Assembly: GCF_001613465.1 (NCBI RefSeq)
Contig: NZ_BDCK01000046.1
Location: forward strand, 1-64,000
Direction of reading: 5' to 3'
Source: Nocardia niwae NBRC 108934 = DSM 45340
GTDB taxonomy: Bacteria; Actinomycetota; Actinomycetes; Mycobacteriales; Mycobacteriaceae
Length of the DNA: 64,000 bases
Of the stretch, positions 8,906 to 17,565 are shown in pieces. Each line of letters opens with the position of its first letter. The stretch's first letter is position 1. The notes beneath the pieces were generated by a model. That model did not search any database and was not told the DNA's origin. It saw only the letters and a list, made by a program, of their open reading frames with translations. Position numbers and translations under genes: made by a program.

Positions 8906-8927
8906 GAGGACCCCTTCCCGGAAGGCA

Positions 8928-8953
8928 TTGACCTCGACCGTATCGTTGAAGGT
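8928..8953. promoter_or_regulatory. Candidate MerR-type operator between esterase and regulator
   Basis: TTGACC (8928-8933) opens an imperfect dyad, ACCTCGAC (8931-8938) paired with GTTGAAGGT (8945-8953), of the kind bound by MerR-family proteins. It lies midway between the divergent genes. The pairing is weaker than in the two other MerR-type sites of this window. Confidence 0.35.
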
Positions 8954-9018
8954 TCGGGTGAAACTTTCGCAATGTCCACCTGGAATTCGGAAACCAAAGC
9001 CTCAATCGGAGGTGCGAG

Positions 9019-9711
9019 CTGCGGCCCATCGATCTCGCCCGCGAACACGGGTTGTCCGCACAGGCGATCCGCAATTACGACGACGCGGGCATCCTCCCGC
9101 CGACCCGGCGCAGCGAGACCGGCTACCGGCGCTACACGCCCCTGCACGCGCAGGCATTACGCGCTTTCCTCGCGTTACGCGGCGGGCACGGGCACCAGCG
9201 GGCGATGGAGATCATGCGCGCGGCCAACCGCGGCGACACCGAGTCCGTCTACCGGATCATCGACGCCGCACACGTCGCGATGCTCGCCGAACGCGACACC
9301 CGCGCCGAGGTCGCGGCAGCCTTGGGCGGCCTTTCCGCGATGCCGGTACCGCTTCGGGGCGGACCGCTGACCGTGGGGGAACTCGCGCGCCGGCTCGGCG
9401 TGCATCCAGCGACACTGCGCACCTGGGAGACTCAGGGGATCCTGCGCCCCGAACGTGAACGGGTCACGGGCTACCGCCGATACGGGCCGGACTGTGTACG
9501 CGACGCCGAGATCGCACGACAGCTGCGCCGGGGTGGCTACCGGCTGTCCCAAGTCGCGCAGTTCATCGCGTCCTTGCGCGAGGCGGGCGGAGGGGAGGCT
9601 CTGAGCGCCTTCCTCGATGCCTGGCAGGACCGGCTGACCACCCGCAGCCGCAACCTTCTCGCCGGCGCCGCCCAGCTCGATACCTACCTCGCCATGCTCG
9701 ATCAGACGTAG
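9019..9711 (+). CDS. Double-MerR (TioE-like) transcriptional regulator, probable CTG start
   Basis: A 230-residue protein with two MerR helix-turn-helix domains. The first is RPIDLAREHGLSAQAIRNYD...GYRRYTP at residues 2-40, the second LTVGELARRLGVHPATLRTW...GYRRYGP from about residue 115. No ATG or GTG occurs in this frame upstream; the stop at 8959 limits it. CTG at 9019 would start the protein exactly at the beginning of the first HTH and is preceded by GGAGGT with a five-base gap. The alternative TTG at 9052 would remove the first helix. It is divergent from the erythromycin-esterase-like gene. Confidence 0.8.
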   Translation: MRPIDLAREHGLSAQAIRNYDDAGILPPTRRSETGYRRYTPLHAQALRAFLALRGGHGHQRAMEIMRAANRGDTESVYRIIDAAHVAMLAERDTRAEVAAALGGLSAMPVPLRGGPLTVGELARRLGVHPATLRTWETQGILRPERERVTGYRRYGPDCVRDAEIARQLRRGGYRLSQVAQFIASLREAGGGEALSAFLDAWQDRLTTRSRNLLAGAAQLDTYLAMLDQT

Positions 9712-9907
9712 CGGCGAGGGCCGACAGGCACGGCCGACCGACGATCTCCTGTCCTCCCAATGCCGGGAATGGGCGATTCTCCGTTGCGCGATACTCGGTG
9801 GTGTTGTAGTGGCAGGCCGCGCGTGGCCTGATGAGGGTTGTCAGGCATGAGGTGATGATGGCGGTGACCGCGAATCGGCGGCCGGCCCGGGTCGTACGGG
9901 AACTGCG

Positions 9908-10951
9908 ATGAGCCCCGAGCGCTGGGTGGTGAAGCTCGATCCGCCCGCCGGGGTGCGCCCCTGGTTCCCGAAGTTCCTCGAGACGGTGCGAGAGGGCATT
10001 CAGACCTCCGCGGATCTGCTGGCGACCGGTACACCTTCGCAGGCTCCGGATGTGGTGAAGCTGTTGCGCGAAGAGAAGATCGTCACCGGGGACGAGGACA
10101 AGTCCGTCATGGCCGAAGGCCACGCCGACAGGGTGCGCGAATTCGGCACCATCAAGGACCTGATCCACAAGCAGGACGAGAGCGTCGACCTGTCCGCCTA
10201 TGGCACCTACGACATCTCCACCGGCGCTTTCGCGACGATCAAGCAGCATGTCGAAGCTCTGCAGGTCGCCCTGCGCGACGCTCCGAAGCCGAGTCCGGGC
10301 AAGGAGTTCATCGACGCCGACCTCGAGACCAGGTTGGCGAACACCGTGGTGCAGACAGCCGACAAGGTGAGCGACGAGATCCAGAAGGCGACCGATCGGG
10401 TCCAAGTCCACGCCAACGACATCGAAGGCTCCGCTCCGTCGTACACCCCGACGTCCGCGGGCAGCAGTCCCATGCCGAGCAACTACGTGCCGAGCAACTA
10501 TATGCAGCGCAGTTATTCGCCCGGTCCGGGGTTCGTGCCCGCCGCGACGACCGCCGATTACGCACGCTACCAGGGCAACACCTCGGTCGACGCCGCCATC
10601 GAGGGCGCGCTCGACGCGCTCGGCATCACCGATCCCGTGGCCCGCGAATACTGGAAGCGCGGGTACCAGGTCCTGATCGAACGCGAATCCGGCGGAAACC
10701 CCAACGCCGTCAACAACTGGGACAGCAACGCCGCCGCGGGGCGGGCGTCCAGGGGACTTACCCAGACCATCCCCAGCACCTTCCAGGGCTATCACGTGGC
10801 CGGTACGTCCAACAATATTCACGATCCGGTGGCCAACGTCGCGGCCAGTATGAACTATGTCATGGAACGGTACGACGTCTCCCGCGACGGCCACGACCTG
10901 CAAGCGAAGGTTCAGCAAGCGGATCCGAGCCGTTCGCCGAAGGGCTACTGA
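9908..10951 (+). CDS. Transglycosylase SLT-domain protein
   Basis: A 347-residue protein. Residues 1-180 are helical and charged with no signal peptide. Residues 180-215 form a Ser/Pro/Tyr-rich linker. The C-terminus (about 225-330) is an SLT/goose-lysozyme-like domain with the catalytic glutamate Glu260 in RESGGNPNAVNNWDSNA, a GLTQTIPSTF motif and IHDPVANVAASMNYV. Absence of a classical export signal suggests secretion by another route or a tape-measure-like role. The membrane protein gene follows 243 bp downstream. Confidence 0.8.
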   Translation: MSPERWVVKLDPPAGVRPWFPKFLETVREGIQTSADLLATGTPSQAPDVVKLLREEKIVTGDEDKSVMAEGHADRVREFGTIKDLIHKQDESVDLSAYGTYDISTGAFATIKQHVEALQVALRDAPKPSPGKEFIDADLETRLANTVVQTADKVSDEIQKATDRVQVHANDIEGSAPSYTPTSAGSSPMPSNYVPSNYMQRSYSPGPGFVPAATTADYARYQGNTSVDAAIEGALDALGITDPVAREYWKRGYQVLIERESGGNPNAVNNWDSNAAAGRASRGLTQTIPSTFQGYHVAGTSNNIHDPVANVAASMNYVMERYDVSRDGHDLQAKVQQADPSRSPKGY

Positions 10952-11194
10952 GCGCCGACCCCGACCGCCGGTTCGCGTTGTGGTCCGAGTTCTGTCCTGG
11001 GCGGTTCGTCCCGACGCCCCGCGGTGGCCTCTGTTCGGTCCCGTTTGCTCGTCGGGTCGAACGGATTTCGATGACGGGTTATCTTTTCGGTCTCAGCCGG
11101 ATCGGTCGTCCGGTTCGGCGGAAGTGGTCGACGGCCGAGGCAGCTATGGCGCGCTGCGTCTGGAACACTCGATCGTCGGAAAGGTTCTTTGCTG

Positions 11195-12838
11195 ATGTTC
11201 CGTCGTTTCACGACCCACGCGCCCACGGGTGCGCCGCCGGTGGATGACCTGGTGGCCGGTGCGTTGCCGGACCGGGTGCAGATCGCGCATGAGCGGTTGG
11301 CCCACCAGGATGATCCGGCACTGCTCGACGCATTGTCGGAGCGTGAGCTCGCCGCCTCCCGCGAGCTGGCCGAGCTGGTGCGCGATTACGAACGCCACGA
11401 GAAGCGGGCGCGGATTCAGGCGGCCGCCGATGCCGCCGAGCGGGTGCGGCGCACCGCCGCCGAGCTGGCCGAACGCGAGGCCGCCGACCTGCTGCGGGCT
11501 GCGCAGGCGATCGGCGAACAACGCCACAGCAGCAGCCCGCACGCGAAAGTCGCTCGCCTGCACCAGCGCAAGCCGCGCGTGCTGGGGCTGCTCGCCGGTG
11601 TGGTCGCGTTCTCGATGCTGTTCTCCGCGGTCACCGTGCAGCAGAACATCGCGCCGACCGGCGGTGCGACCAATCCCATGTTCTGGTTGTCCTACGGCCT
11701 GGAAGCGCTGATCAGCGCGGTCCTCGTCGCGCTGATGCTGTCCACCGGGGATACCGCCGAGTGGGGTGTGATCGATCGGCTGTGGCAGGTCTACACCGTC
11801 GAGGGCGTCCTGTTGACGGCCAGTATCGCTCTGAACACGTTCCCCTATTTCCGGACCGGAGATCTCGCCGGCATCGGTATCCACGCGATCGCACCGATCA
11901 TGATCGGCGTCGCGCTCGTCACCCACCGGCTCGTCGCCGAGCGATACGGACGCGCGATCGAGCAAGCGACCGCCGCCGTGCCCGACCACGAAGATCTTCA
12001 GGAACGACTGGCGGCGCTCACACAGGTCGGCGGGGCCGGGAATCAGATCCTGCCGAGCATTCTCATGGAGCCGACGGCGACCGCCCGCCCCACCGACGAA
12101 CCGGTGGCGACCGAACCGCCCGCACCGGCGGCGCAGGGCGCGGTCGTCCCGGGGCAAGCCGCTGCGCGGCACGAACACGGCGCCGTGGGGACGGAGCCGC
12201 AGCCCGCCGAAGCCGAGAACGTCCCGCCCGCTCCGGCGCCCGAATTCACGGAGTTGTGGTTGGCGACGACGCCGCTGCCTGCGATCGAGCGGCCCTCCGC
12301 GGTCGCCGGGAATGGTGCGGGAACCCCTGCGGGAGGCGGTGCGGACGAGGCCGTTCTCGACGCGCGGTTGGCGGCGGCGGTGCGGCAGACGCTCGACCGG
12401 ATTCGGTTCAGCAAGCAGCCGGAGCCGCGCGAGCAGCCGCTGGAGCCGCCCGCCGCAGCCGCGCCCGAACCCGATGCTCCCGAAGTCGCCGAGGCGGCCG
12501 CCGAGCACGGCGCACGGGAGGCCGACGTGGCGCTTTCCGAGACGAACGCGCACGACGCGATGGCGTCGGTTATCGAGCAGGCGGTCGAGGGGCCGCAGGT
12601 CGCGGGCTCGGAGAACGCCGCGGCGCACCACGAACCGGATGTTCGCGCGCTGGAACCGATCGATGCGGGCATGGCCCAGCACTACGCACCCGGCGCGGGC
12701 GGCGACGAGCGCCCGGCACGGATGCAACAGGTCGCACCGGTCGGTGCCGCGGGCATGTCGCCGATCGGGCACGAACCCGGCGACACCGACGCGACCACAT
12801 CGCGTGCGGTGGCCCAACCGCAGCTCACCATTCGCTGA
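11195..12838 (+). CDS. Membrane protein with coiled coil and Ala/Pro/Glu-rich tail
   Basis: A 547-residue protein. Residues 1-125 are strongly charged helix, probably coiled coil (ERELAASRELAELVRDYERH). Around 130-250 there are four hydrophobic segments (LGLLAGVVAFSMLFS, PMFWLSYGLEALISAVLVAL, a VEGVLLTASIAL segment, GIHAIAPIMIGVALV). The rest is a low-complexity acidic Ala/Pro tail. The membrane module resembles DUF2637-type proteins found with actinobacterial integrative/conjugative elements, but no other transfer genes are present. The ATG at 11195 is preceded by GGAAAGG. Confidence 0.7.
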   Translation: MFRRFTTHAPTGAPPVDDLVAGALPDRVQIAHERLAHQDDPALLDALSERELAASRELAELVRDYERHEKRARIQAAADAAERVRRTAAELAEREAADLLRAAQAIGEQRHSSSPHAKVARLHQRKPRVLGLLAGVVAFSMLFSAVTVQQNIAPTGGATNPMFWLSYGLEALISAVLVALMLSTGDTAEWGVIDRLWQVYTVEGVLLTASIALNTFPYFRTGDLAGIGIHAIAPIMIGVALVTHRLVAERYGRAIEQATAAVPDHEDLQERLAALTQVGGAGNQILPSILMEPTATARPTDEPVATEPPAPAAQGAVVPGQAAARHEHGAVGTEPQPAEAENVPPAPAPEFTELWLATTPLPAIERPSAVAGNGAGTPAGGGADEAVLDARLAAAVRQTLDRIRFSKQPEPREQPLEPPAAAAPEPDAPEVAEAAAEHGAREADVALSETNAHDAMASVIEQAVEGPQVAGSENAAAHHEPDVRALEPIDAGMAQHYAPGAGGDERPARMQQVAPVGAAGMSPIGHEPGDTDATTSRAVAQPQLTIR

Positions 12839-12972
12839 TCCGAGCGCCTCCCTGTTGTCGGCGCTGCCCTCGACCGCGTCGGCTCCGGGAAGGCGGTCCG
12901 GCTACCGCACTTCGCTTTCGGCGTAGGGCTTCCCGGTCGACCCGATGGCGGAATGGACGTAGCGTCGAATTC

Positions 12973-14367
12973 GTGAAAGTTCCCGCACACCTGCCCACCA
13001 CCGCGGGCGACCTGCGTTCGGCCGGTTACCTGCCGCGTGGCGTGAAGACCGAGATCCGCGAGAACCTGCTCGCGCTGCTGAGTTCCGGCGGCGACCCGTG
13101 GCCCGGCATCGTCGGGTTCGACCGGACGGTCGTGCCGCAGCTGGAGCGCGCGCTGCTCGCTGGGCACGACGTCGTGCTGCTCGGCGAACGCGGTCAGGGC
13201 AAGACCCGGCTGCTGCGTTCCCTGGTCGGCCTGCTGGACGAATGGACGCCCGTGATCGCGGGCGCCGAACTGGGCGAACATCCGCTCGACCCGATCAGCC
13301 CGGCCGGCAGGCGACTGGCCGCGGAACTCGGCGACGACCTGCCCGTCGCATGGCGGCATCGGTCGGAGCGGTACGCCGAGAAGCTCGCCACGCCCGACAC
13401 CTCCGTCGGCGACCTGATCGGTGACGTCGACCCGGTCAAGGTGGCCGAAGGGCGCAGCCTCGGCGACCCCGAGACCATCCACTTCGGGCTCGTCCCTCGC
13501 GCTCATCGCGGCATCGTGGCGATCAACGAACTGCCCGACCTGGCCGAACGCATCCAGGTCGCGCTGTTGAACGTGATGGAGGAACGCGACATCCAGGTCC
13601 GCGGCTACACTCTGCGCCTGCCGCTGGACGTGTTGCTCGTCGCCACCGCGAACCCGGAGGACTACACCAACCGCGGCCGGATCATCACGCCACTGAAGGA
13701 CCGGTTCGGCGCGGAGATCCGCACCCACTACCCGCTCAGCGTGGAGGCCGAGGTGGCGCTGGTGCGTCAGGAAGCCGAGCTGGTGGCCGAGGTGGGTGAT
13801 CCGCTGATCGAGGTGCTCGCTCGGTTCGTGCGGCAACTGCGCGAGTCGTCCGCGATCGACCAGCGCTCGGGGGTGTCGGCGCGCTTCGCCGTCGCCGCGG
13901 CCGAGACGGTAGCGGCGGCGGCCTTGCGCAGATCCGCGGTCACCGGGGAGAGTCCTGCCGTGGCGCGGCCCGTCGATCTGGAATCCGTGCCCGCGGTGTT
14001 GCGCGGCAAGCTGGAGTTCGAGTCCGGCGAGGAGGGGCGTGAGCAGGAACATCTCACCCATCTGCTGCGCCGCTCGTTCTCCGAGACCGCGCGGGGGCTG
14101 CTCGGCGGCCTGAACCTGCGTCCGCTGGCCGAGGCGGTCGGCGACGGCCATCTGGTCACCACCGGCGAACGAGTTCCCGGCGAGGACGTCCTCTCGGCGC
14201 TGCCGGAACTGCCCGTGCTGCACGAAGTGGCCGGACGGCTCGGCGTGGACGCGGCCGACCCGGCGCCCCGGATCGCCGCTGCCGTCGAGTTCGCTTTGGA
14301 AGCGCTCTACCTGGCCCGGCAGATCGCGAAGGATTCCGACGACGGTCTGGCGGTGTACGGCCGATGA
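12973..14367 (+). CDS. MoxR/ChlI-like AAA+ ATPase
   Basis: A 464-residue AAA+ protein of the magnesium-chelatase/MoxR type. Walker A is GERGQGKT at residues 71-78. A GIVAINELPDLAERIQVALL Walker B/sensor block and a VATANPEDYTNRGRIITPLKDRF stretch with the arginine finger follow. GTG at 12973 is the chosen start because upstream sequence in the frame is antisense-like. It is immediately followed by a VWA protein, the usual MoxR partner; such pairs act as chaperones that load metals or mature complexes. Confidence 0.88.
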   Translation: MKVPAHLPTTAGDLRSAGYLPRGVKTEIRENLLALLSSGGDPWPGIVGFDRTVVPQLERALLAGHDVVLLGERGQGKTRLLRSLVGLLDEWTPVIAGAELGEHPLDPISPAGRRLAAELGDDLPVAWRHRSERYAEKLATPDTSVGDLIGDVDPVKVAEGRSLGDPETIHFGLVPRAHRGIVAINELPDLAERIQVALLNVMEERDIQVRGYTLRLPLDVLLVATANPEDYTNRGRIITPLKDRFGAEIRTHYPLSVEAEVALVRQEAELVAEVGDPLIEVLARFVRQLRESSAIDQRSGVSARFAVAAAETVAAAALRRSAVTGESPAVARPVDLESVPAVLRGKLEFESGEEGREQEHLTHLLRRSFSETARGLLGGLNLRPLAEAVGDGHLVTTGERVPGEDVLSALPELPVLHEVAGRLGVDAADPAPRIAAAVEFALEALYLARQIAKDSDDGLAVYGR

Positions 14368-14392
14368 CCTCCGCTGTTCCCGGCAGGGCATC

Positions 14393-16342
14393 GTGACGAC
14401 CCCCGATCGCTACTCCTACGGTCCCTATCACGACGGTCCCGATCCGTTGGCGCCCCCACTCGACCTGCGGGAAGCGCTGGACAGCATCGGCCGTGACGTG
14501 ATGGAGGGCAGTTCGCCGCGCAACGCTCTGCAGGAGCTGTTGCGGCGTGGCACCCGAGCCATGCCGGGGCTGGAGGAGTTGACTCGCCGCTTGTGGCAGC
14601 GCCGCGCGGAGATCGCCCGCAACCACCGGCTCGACGGCACGTTGCAGCAGGTCCGGGAATTGCTGGAAGAGGCATTGGAGGCCGAGCGCGGCGCCCTGTT
14701 CCCCGACCCCTCCGACGACGCCAGGTTCGCCGAAGCGCAGCTGGACGCATTGCCGTCGAGCACGGCCGCCGCCGTCACCGAACTCGCCGAGTACGCCTGG
14801 CGATCGCAGACCGGCCGCGAGAACTACCAGAAGATCCGTGACCTGCTCGGCCGCGAGCTGCTGGAATCGCGCTTCCAAGGCATGAAAGAGGCCTTGCGGA
14901 ACACCACTCCCCAGGACGTCGAGCGGGTCCGGCGGATGATGTCCGACCTGAACGACCTGCTGGACGCCCACGCCAGGGGCGAGAACACCGAGCGGCGTTT
15001 CGCCGAGTTCATGGCCGAGCACGGCGAATTCTTTCCGGAGAACCCGCGCGACACCGAGGAATTGATCGACGCCCTGGCCGCCCGCGCCGCCGCCGCGCAA
15101 CGCATGATGAATTCGATGTCCGAGCAGCAGCGCGCGGAGCTGTCGGAGTTGATCGGCCAGGCGTTCGGCGATCCGGGCATCGCCCAGCAGGTCGCCGCGC
15201 TGGATGCGAATCTGCGCGCGCTGCGTCCCGGCGAGGACTGGAACTCCCGGCAGCGGTTCCGCGGCGAGGATCCGCTCGGGCTCGGCGAAGGCGCGCAGGC
15301 CCTGCAGGACCTCGCCGAACTCGACGCGCTCGCGGAACAACTCGGCCAGTCCTATGCGGGCGCCCGGCTGGAGGACATCGATCTGGACGCGCTGGCCCGC
15401 CAGCTCGGCGCGGACGCGAGCGTGGACGCGGCTCGTCTGGCCGAACTGGAGCGCGAATTGCGCAGGCAGGGCATCTTCGAACGGGCCGAGGACGGCGCAC
15501 TGCGGTTGACGCCCAAGGCTTTGCGGCGGCTCGGCGAGGCGGCGTTGCGAGATGTGGTCGGGCGCTTGCGGTCCCGGCGTGGTGAACGGGACACGGCCTT
15601 GGCCGGTGCGGCGGGCGAGCCGACCGGCGGTTCCCGGCCCTGGCGATTCGGCGATACGGAGCCGTGGGATGTGTCGCGCACCGTGCGCAACGCCGTCCTG
15701 CGCTCGGCGTCGGCAGGCGCTCGCCGGGTGCGGCTGGACGTCGCCGATGTCGAGATCATGGAGACCGAGCAGCGGTCCAGGGCCGCGGTGGCGCTGTGCG
15801 TGGACACATCCTGGTCCATGGTGCAGGACGGCAGGTGGGTGCCGATGAAGCGCACCGCCCTCGCGCTGCACCACTTGATCGGCACGAGATTCCGCTCCGA
15901 CGCGCTGAGCGTGATCACTTTCGGCAGGCACGCGAAGACCGTCGACATCGGTGAACTGACCGGGCTGGAAGGCGTCTGGGAACAGGGCACCAATCTGCAC
16001 CACGCGCTGCTGCTGGCGGCCGCGCACCTGCGCAGGCATCCGGACGCGGTGCCGGTCGTGCTCGTCGTCACCGACGGTGAGCCGACCGCCCACTTGGAGC
16101 CGGACGGGGAGACGTACTTCAACTGGCCGCCCGCGCAGCGCACGCTGGCCGTGACGATGGCCCAGGTGGACGCCTTGGCCAAGCTGGGCGCGTCGGTGAC
16201 GGTGTTCATGCTCGGCGAGGACCCGCGGCTGGCCGCGTTCGTCGACCTGATAGCCCGCCGCAGCGGCGGCCGCGTGGTGGCGCCCGATCTGGACGGTCTC
16301 GGCGTCGCCGTGGTGAGCGACTACCTGCGCGGCAGGGGCTGA
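14393..16342 (+). CDS. VWA-domain protein, partner of the MoxR ATPase
   Basis: A 649-residue protein. The N-terminal 450 residues are long charged helices. The C-terminal 200 are a von Willebrand A domain with the MIDAS residues D471-x-S473-x-S475 (DTSWSM) and a VVTDGE loop. No membrane anchor is present, so it is cytosolic. It lies 25 bp after the ATPase gene, probably the same transcript. The pair likely works as a chaperone/insertase; the client is not evident from neighbours. Confidence 0.88.
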   Translation: MTTPDRYSYGPYHDGPDPLAPPLDLREALDSIGRDVMEGSSPRNALQELLRRGTRAMPGLEELTRRLWQRRAEIARNHRLDGTLQQVRELLEEALEAERGALFPDPSDDARFAEAQLDALPSSTAAAVTELAEYAWRSQTGRENYQKIRDLLGRELLESRFQGMKEALRNTTPQDVERVRRMMSDLNDLLDAHARGENTERRFAEFMAEHGEFFPENPRDTEELIDALAARAAAAQRMMNSMSEQQRAELSELIGQAFGDPGIAQQVAALDANLRALRPGEDWNSRQRFRGEDPLGLGEGAQALQDLAELDALAEQLGQSYAGARLEDIDLDALARQLGADASVDAARLAELERELRRQGIFERAEDGALRLTPKALRRLGEAALRDVVGRLRSRRGERDTALAGAAGEPTGGSRPWRFGDTEPWDVSRTVRNAVLRSASAGARRVRLDVADVEIMETEQRSRAAVALCVDTSWSMVQDGRWVPMKRTALALHHLIGTRFRSDALSVITFGRHAKTVDIGELTGLEGVWEQGTNLHHALLLAAAHLRRHPDAVPVVLVVTDGEPTAHLEPDGETYFNWPPAQRTLAVTMAQVDALAKLGASVTVFMLGEDPRLAAFVDLIARRSGGRVVAPDLDGLGVAVVSDYLRGRG

Positions 16343-16395
16343 ACGCCGGGGCCGTGAAGGCGCCCGGCCGACGTTGCGGGCCCTACACTGAGCGG

Positions 16396-16737
16396 GTGGT
16401 TTTTCGTCGGCTCGTCGCAGTGTCCCTGTTCGCCTTGGTGACTCCGCTGGGGGTGGCTGCCTGCACGGCGGAGGGTCCCGGTTCGAAGACCGATTGCGCC
16501 GTGAGCGGCTGCACCGTGACGTTCGCCCGGGGTGTGGACGCCAAAGCGAGCATTCTGGGCATCGAAGCGAAACTGCTTTCCGTGAACGGCAATCTGGTCA
16601 CGCTGTCGGTGGGTGGTCAGGAAGTCACGGTCCCGGTGGGGGAGACGCAGTCCGCCGAGGGGAGCACCGTCACGGTGCAGGAGGTGACCGGCGACAAGGT
16701 CGTGGTGAAGATCGCCACCGGCCTCACCGGCGGCTGA
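16396..16737 (+). CDS. Small lipoprotein
   Basis: A 113-residue protein with a lipoprotein signal: VFRRLVAVSLFALVTPLG followed by the lipobox VAAC (Cys23). The mature part is a small beta-rich domain rich in Val/Thr/Gly with two further cysteines (CAVSGC). GTG at 16396 is preferred over GTG 16354, which would place 14 extra residues before the signal. The function is unknown; it follows the VWA gene by 53 bp. Confidence 0.75.
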   Translation: MVFRRLVAVSLFALVTPLGVAACTAEGPGSKTDCAVSGCTVTFARGVDAKASILGIEAKLLSVNGNLVTLSVGGQEVTVPVGETQSAEGSTVTVQEVTGDKVVVKIATGLTGG

Positions 16738-16840
16738 GTTTCGTCATCCGGTGCCGCGCCCACCGAAGCGGCATATCTCCGATCTTGTAATTGCTGCGGG
16801 ATCACTACTGAGCGCGCGAATCTCGCGAACACCGTCTGTC

Positions 16841-16859
16841 GCCGTGCGCAGTGCACGGC
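16841..16859. terminator. Hairpin in the gap after the lipoprotein gene
   Basis: GCCGTGC (16841-16847), five-base loop, GCACGGC (16853-16859). It is a compact perfect stem about 100 bp after the lipoprotein stop and may end that transcript. Confidence 0.45.
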
Positions 16860-17009
16860 GGGTATGTCCCTGCGGCCGTGCCGTTTGCGCGGTGCACGGT
16901 CGTGCGTGTGCCGTCGCACGCGTGTCGGGTAAGTGGCACGCGAGCAGTCGACCGGCCGTATCGAGGATTTATTGTGGCCGGCTCAGCGTGTCGAAAACGG
17001 AAACCGAAA

Positions 17010-17050
17010 GGTATTGAATACCAACAGGTATTGAATACCGAAAGGTATTT
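17010..17050. repeat. Tandem palindromes on a 17-bp pitch (operator or iteron array)
   Basis: The perfect 13-bp palindrome GGTATTGAATACC occurs at 17010-17022 and again at 17027-17039. A half copy GGTATT begins at 17044. The three copies are spaced exactly 17 bp, separated by AACA or GAAA. The array lies about 120 bp before the first roadblock gene. It has the form of a multi-site operator; a replication iteron seems unlikely because no rep gene is near. Confidence 0.75.
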
Positions 17051-17172
17051 ACTTCGTCCTGCCAGGGAAGATGCTTTTTACCGGAAATTTCTCCACGATT
17101 TGCTGTACAGCGCACCGTGCCCGTGTGTAGCGTCTGGAACCCGTAAACCCCTCACATGACAAGTGGTGGCGC

Positions 17173-17565
17173 GTGATCGGTATCGACGGCTGTCTGCAAC
17201 GCATCATGGATATTCCCGGTGCGCGCAGTGTGACGCTGGTGGACGGCGCGAGCGGTCTGGCGATCGCCGCGGACGGCAGGCACGACCTGGTGGATGAGCA
17301 CGAAGATGCCGCTGCCACAACGGATGTCGTGCGCACGGTGCTGGCCTGCCCGGCCTTGTCCAGCGGCGGCGACGGTGACGACGTCACCGAGATCATCGTC
17401 TGCGGGACCCGCGGATATCACCTGCTGAACCTGGTGAACGGCGACTTCGACGGGCGGCTTTTCGTGCACGTGCTGTTCGACGAGGACGCGGGAAATCTCG
17501 CGATGGCGCGATTCCGGCTGCGCGGAATTCTCGACGAATTGGCCGAGGACGCGCATGAGTCCTGA
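17173..17565 (+). CDS. Roadblock/LC7-like protein, first gene of operon
   Basis: A 130-residue single-domain alpha/beta protein. Its C-terminal signature NLAMAR-F-RLRGIL is shared with the last gene of the operon (NLAMAR-H-RLRGIE), so the two are paralogues of a roadblock/longin-like fold. There is no signal peptide. GTG at 17173 is the first start in frame. It overlaps the next gene by 11 bp. A partner role for a small GTPase is expected from the family, but no GTPase gene is present here. Confidence 0.75.
   Translation: MIGIDGCLQRIMDIPGARSVTLVDGASGLAIAADGRHDLVDEHEDAAATTDVVRTVLACPALSSGGDGDDVTEIIVCGTRGYHLLNLVNGDFDGRLFVHVLFDEDAGNLAMARFRLRGILDELAEDAHES

Larger units (their letters stand above)
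16738..17172. other. 435-bp gap upstream of the roadblock operon
   Basis: No convincing gene is seen. It holds the hairpin at 16841-16859, then a GC-poorer stretch from about 16930 with the tandem palindromes at 17010-17050. The roadblock operon promoter is expected between 17050 and 17150. Confidence 0.5.

Noticed and set aside
11195..12838. Integrative/conjugative element suggested by DUF2637-like membrane segments
   Set aside because: No integrase, replication initiator, FtsK-like transfer protein or attachment repeats were found around it.
12682..16093. Long minus-strand frames opposite the MoxR and VWA genes
   Set aside because: No recognisable domain; the plus-strand products have complete AAA+ and VWA motifs.
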